Made by a program: the position numbers and the translations under genes. From Streptococcus sp. (GTDB lineage Bacteria; Bacillota; Bacilli; Lactobacillales; Aerococcaceae): a DNA stretch of 5,774 nucleotides. The notes under the pieces are model-generated. The model worked only from the letters and a program-made list of their open reading frames with translations. It searched no databases and had not been told where the DNA came from. How positions within the stretch are numbered: position 1 is the stretch's first letter; every line of letters starts with the position of its first letter. The DNA is taken from positions 1-5,774 of the forward strand of contig JABZYY010000070.1 in NCBI GenBank assembly GCA_015264885.1. Direction: 5' to 3'. Shown in pieces: positions 1 through 4,830 of the stretch.

Positions 1-1
1 A

Positions 2-559
2 TTAAATAGAGAATTAAATCGAACTCGGGTACGTGTCATGAATAAGCATCGCTATAAAGACCCTAAATTATATCGAAAGTTAAAACATTATTGGAAGTTA
101 ATTTTAAAGAATCCTAATGAACTTCAGAACTATAAATATAATCGTTATAAGCTTTTTGAAAGCTTTATGACAACCCAAGGAATTGTGGATTATATCTTAG
201 AAAACAATCCATCTCTTAAACATGATTATGAGGTTGTACATTCACTTCGTGAATGTATACAGGATAGAGATTATATAGAATTCAAGGAAACGATTGAAGC
301 AGCTACGCAATTAGACCTATCTCCTGGGTTAAAAAGAGTATTAAAGACTCTTATGACTTACTTGCCATATATTCAAAATACTTGTGAGTATCCAACTAGA
401 ACAAATGGCCCTATCGAAGGAATAAACAATAAAATAAAAGTGCTTAAAAGAAATGCCTACGGTTTTAAAAACTATTACCATTTTAGAAACAGGATTATCT
501 TAATAACAAAAATGTTTGGCCCAAAACAAAAAGGAATTAAGCAACAATTAGTTGCTTAA
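2..559 (+). CDS. ISL3-family transposase, C-terminal fragment (5' end cut by window edge)
   Basis: This is a DDE-type transposase that would catalyse cut-and-paste movement of the insertion sequence around it. The frame is open to the left edge: codons 2-37 read LNRELNRTRVRV ahead of the Met at 38. That segment matches the usual 'LNRTRVQVM' stretch of ISL3 transposases, so the ATG at 38 is internal. About 185 residues are visible, compared with roughly 420-440 for full-length family members. The motif TNGPIEGINNKIKVLKR followed by a G-x-x-N-x-x-x-F-R-x-R-I stretch is the family's C-terminal signature. Its Glu (codon 416-418) is the expected third acidic residue of the DDE triad. The first two acidic residues lie outside the window. 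The visible part has no frameshift or internal stop and ends naturally at TAA 557-559, so the copy may be intact. It is the only real + strand gene in the window. Confidence 0.9.
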   Translation, partial: LNRELNRTRVRVMNKHRYKDPKLYRKLKHYWKLILKNPNELQNYKYNRYKLFESFMTTQGIVDYILENNPSLKHDYEVVHSLRECIQDRDYIEFKETIEAATQLDLSPGLKRVLKTLMTYLPYIQNTCEYPTRTNGPIEGINNKIKVLKRNAYGFKNYYHFRNRIILITKMFGPKQKGIKQQLVA

Positions 560-580
560 TCCCTTCCTAAAATTCTTCAT

Positions 581-602
581 CAACACTATTTGACAAAGAG
601 CC
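581..602. repeat. Predicted right terminal inverted repeat of the ISL3-type element
   Basis: Read on the minus strand from 602 inwards, the sequence is GGCTCTTTGTCAAATAGTG, with the GG tip typical of ISL3-family ends. It lies directly after the transposase stop region, as expected for the transposon's right end. The inner boundary is arbitrary because the left repeat is not available for alignment. Confidence 0.65.
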
Positions 603-610
603 ACTTTTAC
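603..610. repeat. Predicted right copy of the 8-bp target-site duplication (acttttac)
   Basis: These are the eight bases immediately outside the predicted IS tip. ISL3-family elements generally duplicate 8 bp on insertion. This is an inference only: the left copy lies outside the window. Confidence 0.35.
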
Positions 611-640
611 AAAAAAATCCGTAGACAAAATGCCTACGGA
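611..640 (-). terminator. Intrinsic terminator of the minus-strand gene block
   Basis: On the minus strand the sequence reads TCCGTAGGCA, a TTT loop, then TGTCTACGGA, then seven T residues (617 down to 611). In RNA this gives a 10-bp stem with one G-U pair and a 3-nt loop. If the innermost pairs stay open, it is a 7-bp stem with a 9-nt loop. It begins 9 nt after the Na/Pi gene stop codon. The opposite strand has the same stem but no T-run after it, so it would not terminate transcription coming from the IS. Confidence 0.9.
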
Positions 641-649
641 TAAATAGTG

Positions 650-2281
650 TTATTCAGTTACGATAACCGCACGTTTTAAGCGTTCTACCGTTTCAGAAAT
701 ATTTCTAAAGTGGTCGCTGACACGTTCTAAGTTACTTAATAAGTCCATTACGAAAATACCTGATTCAGCAGAAGCAATTCCTTTGTTCATACGTTTCATG
801 TATTTATCGCGAACTTCAATTTTGAGTTTATCGATATCACGTTCGATTTGGATTGCTTGTTGAACTTTATCTTGGTCTCCAGTTGATAACGCATCGATTG
901 ATAATGCGAATCCTTTTTGAACAAGGGCGTACAAGCCATCTAATTCGTGCGCTGTATCTTCATCTAGGAAGATTTCGCGTTCGATAATTGATTTTGCAAA
1001 GTCCGCAATATTTTCTGCGTGATCCCCGATACGCTCGATATCGTTAGCTGTACTAAACAACTCATCGATTGTTTGTTGGTCTTTAGCAGATACATTTTGT
1101 TGAGAAATTTCAACTAAGTATTTAACGATGGCTTTTTCATACGCATTGATATTCTTCTCGTTTTCAAGAGCTTTCTTCACGAGTTTCTTATCACGTGTAC
1201 GAGCAGCCCCAATCGCATTTTCTAAAGCACTACTTGTTTCTTGAGCCATCGCAGCAAATTCATACATTGTGTTTTCTAACGCAATTGTTGGAGTAACTAG
1301 GATACGTTTATCAAGATAACGCGTAATGCTTTCTTCTTCGTCTTCTCCGTCTGGAATAATCATTTGGATTAACTTCACTAAAAGATTTGTGAATGGGAAT
1401 AAGACAATTACATTTACGATATTGAAAATCGTATGCGCATTGGCAATTTGACGAGCCACATTTCCTGGATCAATAGCTTCAACGACATTCACAAGAATAC
1501 CGCGCAGGAATAGCATAAAGTAAACTGTTCCGATAACATTAATCATCAAGTGGAATAAAGCCACTTGTTTCCCACGGCGAGAAGTTCCTAAACTACTAAT
1601 TAATGCTGTTGTACATGTTCCGATGTTGTCACCGAAGATGATAAATACAGCTGTTGTAATTGGAAGTACACCTTGACTAGCAAGTGCGATTAATACCCCA
1701 ATGGTAGCTGAAGAACTTTGCAATACAAGAGTCATTAAAAGACCGATTCCGACTCCGATAAATGGATTGCTACCATATTCAAGAATCCAGTTTGTAAATT
1801 CTGGTAATTCTTTTAACGGTTGTAAAGCGGAACTCAATGAGCTCATACCAATAAATAAAATACCGAAACCAATAAAGATTTCACTAGCTTCTTTTACTTT
1901 TGGATTTTTAGTAAGCATGTTGGCTACTAAACCAGCTGCAATGACAATCGGTGCCCATTGTGACAAGTTAAAGGATACCATTTGCCCTGTAATCGTCGTT
2001 CCGACGTTTGCCCCAAAGACAACCCCTACTGCTTGCGCTAATGTCATTAGGCCAGCATTTACGAAACCAACAACCATTACTGTCGTTGCTGATGAACTTT
2101 GAATGATTGTTGTTACAAACATCCCAACAAGTACTGACATGAATCGATTTTTCGTTAATTTACGAATAATCCCTTTCAAGCCTTCTCCGGCTACTTTTTG
2201 TAATCCGTCGCCCATCAATTGCATCCCGTATAAGAATAAACTTAGACCTGCAATTGCGCCGAGAATCATCGTCGTATACAT
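650..2281 (-). CDS. Na/Pi-cotransporter (NptA/PNaS) family membrane protein with C-terminal PhoU-like domain
   Basis: A 543-residue membrane protein of the sodium-dependent phosphate cotransporter family, predicted to act at the cytoplasmic membrane. The transporter half (about 1-310) shows the family's internal duplication: QSSSATT at 61-67 with GANVGTT at 90-96, repeated as QSSSAT at 188-193 with GDNIGT at 217-222. An acidic linker (DGEDEEES, 311-318) leads to an all-helical PhoU-like region (about 335-540). That region carries two copies of the PhoU signature: NDIERIGDHAENIADFA from 413 and NLERVSDHFRNI from 518. Length and architecture are normal for Firmicute members of this type. The ATG at 2281 is preceded by AAAGGAG (2292-2298, 10-nt gap). 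It is the last gene of the block, 72 bp after the DUF438 gene, with its own candidate promoter and a terminator behind it. Whether it moves phosphate or another anion, and what the PhoU part regulates, cannot be told from sequence. No pst or phoR/phoP gene lies in the window. Confidence 0.93.
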   Translation of the reverse strand: MYTTMILGAIAGLSLFLYGMQLMGDGLQKVAGEGLKGIIRKLTKNRFMSVLVGMFVTTIIQSSSATTVMVVGFVNAGLMTLAQAVGVVFGANVGTTITGQMVSFNLSQWAPIVIAAGLVANMLTKNPKVKEASEIFIGFGILFIGMSSLSSALQPLKELPEFTNWILEYGSNPFIGVGIGLLMTLVLQSSSATIGVLIALASQGVLPITTAVFIIFGDNIGTCTTALISSLGTSRRGKQVALFHLMINVIGTVYFMLFLRGILVNVVEAIDPGNVARQIANAHTIFNIVNVIVLFPFTNLLVKLIQMIIPDGEDEEESITRYLDKRILVTPTIALENTMYEFAAMAQETSSALENAIGAARTRDKKLVKKALENEKNINAYEKAIVKYLVEISQQNVSAKDQQTIDELFSTANDIERIGDHAENIADFAKSIIEREIFLDEDTAHELDGLYALVQKGFALSIDALSTGDQDKVQQAIQIERDIDKLKIEVRDKYMKRMNKGIASAESGIFVMDLLSNLERVSDHFRNISETVERLKRAVIVTE

Positions 2282-2291
2282 AAGTCAATAA

Positions 2292-2298
2292 CTCCTTT
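2292..2298 (-). promoter_or_regulatory. Ribosome binding site of the Na/Pi-cotransporter gene
   Basis: The minus strand reads AAAGGAG, followed by 10 nt and then ATG. The match to the 16S 3' end is good and the spacing slightly long. It supports the start at 2281. Confidence 0.8.
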
Positions 2299-2313
2299 AA
2301 AGTTAAGTGTAAT

Positions 2314-2328
2314 GTGGAATGTATCCAC
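2314..2328. promoter_or_regulatory. Small dyad (GTGGA-N5-TCCAC) in the leader of the Na/Pi gene, possible operator
   Basis: A perfect 5-bp inverted repeat with a 5-bp spacer. It lies just downstream of the candidate -10 box, where the transcription start would fall. It could be an operator half-site pair or a weak leader hairpin. At 5 bp, chance occurrence is a real possibility. Confidence 0.3.
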
Positions 2329-2332
2329 GTGC

Positions 2333-2341
2333 ATTGTAACA
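2333..2341 (-). promoter_or_regulatory. Candidate extended -10 promoter for the Na/Pi-cotransporter gene
   Basis: The minus strand reads TGTTACAAT, which matches the extended -10 pattern TGnTATAAT except for one base. The -35 position at 17-bp spacing (2356-2361, TTTCTT) is poor, but extended -10 promoters tolerate a weak -35. It sits in the 72-bp gap between the DUF438 stop and the Na/Pi start, about 50 bp upstream of the latter. It would allow transcription independent of the upstream operon. Confidence 0.45.
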
Positions 2342-2353
2342 TATTGAAAGTCA

Positions 2354-3571
2354 TTAAGAAAGTGTTCGCTTCACATCCGCTTGGTTAAAATGATCCACTA
2401 ACGATTGGATGTTTTGAACATATTCCAGACACCCTACATAGTTTCCTTCCTCATCCCAAACAGCGTGATACGTCACATGAACCATCATGCCCTCTTTCTT
2501 AAACCACATTTCTTCTTTTTCCTTCTGTTTTGACTTTAATTGCTCAAAAATCGTTTGAACAGTTTCGTGTACTTTAGGAGGATGACATAAAATCACGTCA
2601 CGGCCAATCGCACTTGGTGTCCGTTTAAAGATTTTCTCTTCACCATTTCCTTCATTGTAGTATTTCACGATATTATTGTGGTCTACAAACGACAATTCCA
2701 TCGGTAATAAATTCAAAATCAAATTGAGTTGCTTCAATGAAAGCGAACCAGTCGATAAAGGAATATCTCCTTCCTCCTCAACCTCAATTTTCGTCTTTAC
2801 AGGGGCGAAGTCTTTTTTGACCGCCCACTCTTTTTCAGGTTTTACAATACAATACCCATATTCTGGAGACTGAGTAGCAATCGATTCCCAATCATCCACA
2901 TGGAAAACTTGTTCGACCATCGGAATCAAAATATTTTCTTCTTTTTGAATCATCTCCAGTAGTTCATCACGAACGACTTCAAACTCTTCTAGCACATTCT
3001 CTTGTTCGTTAGAAAGAGCCTTCTTGAAATCCTTATACAATTCACGAATTTGGTCATCGACTCCCCACATCACTTTAGGCGGTGCGGTAATGCCCTTTTT
3101 CTCCATAATTGGAAACATAGCGTATTCTTTACGCTGATAGTGATTGTCGAATTGATCAAGGAGAGAAATTTGGCGATTAAGCCCCTTTAGAATCATTTCA
3201 TCCTTTGTCTCTAAATAATTCTTCAGTAACCGCTCCACACGGTCCAATGCACCGTGGATGGCAAGGTTCTCCATCTTCATCACATGAACCGGATGACCAG
3301 GTTGTTCAAATTCAGCGACGGTTGTTTCTGTGTTTACTTTTGACCCCATTAAGTTTGCATGAACATTACATAGACTCATAATTTCAGCAAAGGTAATGCC
3401 TTCACTCATCAGATTTCTCTCCATTAACTGGATCTCATAAGGAGTGATTTCATCAAAGACTTCATTGAATTCTTTTTGAATCACTTCTTTGTCTTCTCCT
3501 GCGTGAAGACGTAGCATCAAGTCTTTTAAAATCTCCTGACGCTCTTCCATCGTGTAATCTTCTTTAGCCAT
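2354..3571 (-). CDS. DUF438 protein: N-terminal DUF438 region, hemerythrin-like HHE domain, C-terminal PAS domain
   Basis: A 405-residue soluble protein of predicted cytoplasmic location, with three regions in the order typical of DUF438 proteins. Residues 1-80 are the helical DUF438 region (EILKDLMLRLHAGEDKEV ... SEGITFAEIMSLCNVHANLM). Residues about 90-222 form a hemerythrin-like four-helix domain, with H93/H96 and ENLAIH in the first helix, HYQRKE (144-149) in the second, MWGVDDQIR (168-176) in the third and KEENILIPM (210-218) in the fourth. Residues about 280-391 are a PAS domain with CHPPKVHETV (329-338) and DEEGNYVGCLEYVQNI (373-388). Hemerythrin-like domains usually bind a di-iron centre and take part in oxygen, NO or iron-sulfur stress responses, and PAS domains sense small ligands or redox state. 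A redox or metal sensing role is an inference. There is no output domain (kinase, GGDEF or DNA-binding). The start ATG directly follows the DUF1858 stop (TAGATG), with a modest AGGGA ribosome site inside the upstream gene. Confidence 0.92.
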   Translation of the reverse strand: MAKEDYTMEERQEILKDLMLRLHAGEDKEVIQKEFNEVFDEITPYEIQLMERNLMSEGITFAEIMSLCNVHANLMGSKVNTETTVAEFEQPGHPVHVMKMENLAIHGALDRVERLLKNYLETKDEMILKGLNRQISLLDQFDNHYQRKEYAMFPIMEKKGITAPPKVMWGVDDQIRELYKDFKKALSNEQENVLEEFEVVRDELLEMIQKEENILIPMVEQVFHVDDWESIATQSPEYGYCIVKPEKEWAVKKDFAPVKTKIEVEEEGDIPLSTGSLSLKQLNLILNLLPMELSFVDHNNIVKYYNEGNGEEKIFKRTPSAIGRDVILCHPPKVHETVQTIFEQLKSKQKEKEEMWFKKEGMMVHVTYHAVWDEEGNYVGCLEYVQNIQSLVDHFNQADVKRTLS

Positions 3572-3805
3572 CTAATCCCTGCTTTCTTTAACGATGTATC
3601 CATTCATCTCTAACGTTTCAACAATTGTTTCTAAAGGAACTTTAGCAATTTTTGAACCTTTAATCAGATTCGTGATACGTCCTACCGTATGAACCATTTG
3701 TGGTTGGTTCAGTGGTTTAAAGCCAATTTCAACAAGTAAATCTTTGACCTCTGGATGTTCAGTGATGGTTGTATAGACGCTATCTTCTAAATAAATTGTA
3801 TTCAA
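3572..3805 (-). CDS. DUF1858 domain protein (small partner of the DUF438 protein), TTG start
   Basis: A 77-residue protein consisting of little more than one DUF1858 domain. The pattern is IYLEDSVYTTITEHPEVKDLL, then GFKPLNQPQMVHTVGRITNL, then a C-terminal helix ending LETIVETLEMNGYIV. This matches the short DUF1858 proteins commonly found next to DUF438 genes. It has no cysteine, unlike the related hybrid-cluster-associated branch with a CxxC disulfide, so a thiol function is not possible here. The start codon is TTG (3803-3805). It is preceded by a full AGGAGG site and, in frame, by a TAG at 3821-3823, so no ATG alternative exists. It sits 11 nt after the CPBP protease gene, and its stop TAG directly precedes the DUF438 start. 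This implies coupled translation and probably joint function with the DUF438 protein. The molecular function is unknown. Confidence 0.88.
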   Translation of the reverse strand: MNTIYLEDSVYTTITEHPEVKDLLVEIGFKPLNQPQMVHTVGRITNLIKGSKIAKVPLETIVETLEMNGYIVKESRD

Positions 3806-3810
3806 AGTAG

Positions 3811-3818
3811 CTCCTCCT
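3811..3818 (-). promoter_or_regulatory. Strong ribosome binding site (AGGAGGAG) deciding the TTG start of the DUF1858 gene
   Basis: The minus strand reads AGGAGGAG and then 5 nt to the TTG (7 nt from the AGGAGG core). Its first two bases are shared with the TAG stop of the upstream protease gene (3817-3819). Ribosomes terminating there would sit directly on this site, which favours translational coupling and compensates for the weak start codon. Confidence 0.85.
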
Positions 3819-4830
3819 ATCTAAAAACCCAAGTATATACAAAAAATGGTGCAAACGTACGGAATAAAAGATAAATAATATATAAAACAATTGTTACTCT
3901 TGTAAAAGTAATTTGTGAGATGCCATAAAATCCACGATTCACATCGATGTATTCTTTAATATCTTTCCATTTCAAAATAAGTACAAGCACTAAGATGATA
4001 AACCCTAGTAAATCTAGAAGTTGTACAATAGAAAAGTCTCCTAAATTAATCATTTGTGTCAGATAAATATCAAGGACAACTGCAAATATGAAGTTATTCA
4101 TCATATGGGCTACTACTGCCCATTGGAAGCCATATTCAATCGCAACATAAGCAAAAACAATACCAGCCATAAATGTGAATACTTCTTGTGTAATATTGGC
4201 ATGGAATAGTGAGAAAATAAGAGCTGTAAATAGAATCGTAAATACTTTCCCGTAACGCTCAAGACGATATCCAATGAACCCTCTAAAAATAAATTCTTCT
4301 ACAACAGGAGCCATGACTCCTAAATACAGTACAAAAATAATACTAGACGTTAACTCTTCACTTGTATTTGCTACAAGTGTTGCTGGAATGCCCATCTCAA
4401 GAAGTAATTTCTCAATTCCCCCTAAAATTAATTTTGAGATAAAACGAACCCCAAATAAACTAGCACACACCATCACAAACGACTGTATCGTCATTTTTCT
4501 TGGAGCAACGTGTTCATAAATACGTTTTATTGGGAATTTTTTAGAAAAAGCCCAAATGAGTAAGCTTAGACCAGCGGCAATAAATAACCCAACACCCCAA
4601 ATTGAGTAATACTCTTGTGTAGTTACTGCTTCGTCGTGTGCTGCCAGTTGACCAACAGTAGCGAAAAAGAAGAAAACTAACATATAACCAATTAATCTTC
4701 TGCCAATGGAAGTAATGTCCTTTTTAAACGATTCTTCCATATCTTCTTGATAAAATTCATTTTGTGGGTCCATCTCTTCAGACCCTCTTTGTTCATTAAA
4801 TGTTACTTCTTCTTTATATGATTCAAACAT
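3817..4830 (-). CDS. CPBP (Abi/CAAX-like) family intramembrane metalloprotease
   Basis: A 337-residue polytopic membrane protein of the CPBP family, glutamate-type intramembrane proteases related to eukaryotic Rce1. All signature motifs are visible: EEFIFR with E178, E179 and R183; FSLFH with H210; and HMMNN with H242 and N246. The predicted active site is therefore complete. A highly charged, acidic N-terminal tail (1-40) precedes eight or nine hydrophobic segments, the first at about 47-63 and the last at about 311-333. The ATG at 4830 directly follows the stop of the MATE gene (TAAATG), and GAGGTG lies about 7 nt upstream. A second Met at residue 20 also has a purine-rich GAGGG upstream and would drop part of the acidic tail, but the first start fits the operon spacing better. 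In Gram-positive bacteria, family members are linked to bacteriocin self-immunity, peptide or pheromone processing, and surface protein export. No bacteriocin gene is visible here, so the substrate is unknown. Confidence 0.92.
   Translation of the reverse strand: MFESYKEEVTFNEQRGSEEMDPQNEFYQEDMEESFKKDITSIGRRLIGYMLVFFFFATVGQLAAHDEAVTTQEYYSIWGVGLFIAAGLSLLIWAFSKKFPIKRIYEHVAPRKMTIQSFVMVCASLFGVRFISKLILGGIEKLLLEMGIPATLVANTSEELTSSIIFVLYLGVMAPVVEEFIFRGFIGYRLERYGKVFTILFTALIFSLFHANITQEVFTFMAGIVFAYVAIEYGFQWAVVAHMMNNFIFAVVLDIYLTQMINLGDFSIVQLLDLLGFIILVLVLILKWKDIKEYIDVNRGFYGISQITFTRVTIVLYIIYLLFRTFAPFFVYTWVFR

Larger units (their letters stand above)
1..602 (+). mobile_element. Right-hand end of an ISL3-family insertion sequence (left end outside window)
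   Basis: The segment contains the C-terminal part of an ISL3-type transposase. About 43 bp after its stop codon comes a sequence whose reverse complement begins GGCTCTTTGTCAAATAG, which resembles the GG-initiated terminal inverted repeats of ISL3-family elements as I remember them. The element therefore probably ends at position 602. ISL3 elements usually make 8-bp target duplications, so 603-610 (acttttac) is the predicted right copy. The left end is not in the window, so neither the inverted repeat pairing nor the duplication can be confirmed. The element points toward, and converges with, the minus-strand gene block, and sits just beyond that block's terminator. Confidence 0.8.

Noticed and set aside
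38..40. ATG at 38 as the start of the transposase gene
   Set aside because: The frame is open to the left edge, and the 12 codons upstream (ending LNRTRVRV) fit conserved ISL3 transposase sequence, so this Met is internal.
611..650. The terminator hairpin as a bidirectional terminator that also stops transposase transcription
   Set aside because: On the + strand the stem is followed by taaatagtg rather than a T-run, so it would be inefficient in that direction.
1701..2291. Two + strand open frames (1701-2102 and 2103-2291) opposite the Na/Pi gene
   Set aside because: They lie wholly antisense to a strongly conserved gene, have no recognisable domain and show no plausible start context. They are frame shadows.
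2160..2354. Minus-strand open frame overlapping the start of the Na/Pi gene
   Set aside because: It is mostly an alternate frame of the Na/Pi coding region, has no ribosome site and gives low-complexity basic sequence. It also covers the candidate promoter region.
2676..3190. + strand open frames (2676-2873 and 3002-3190) within the DUF438 gene
   Set aside because: They are antisense shadows of a well-supported gene with no recognisable product.
3820..3900. Promoter for the DUF1858 gene inside the AT-rich 3' end of the protease gene
   Set aside because: Several TATA-like stretches occur, but none has a -35 match at acceptable spacing. AT-rich coding sequence for membrane helices explains them.
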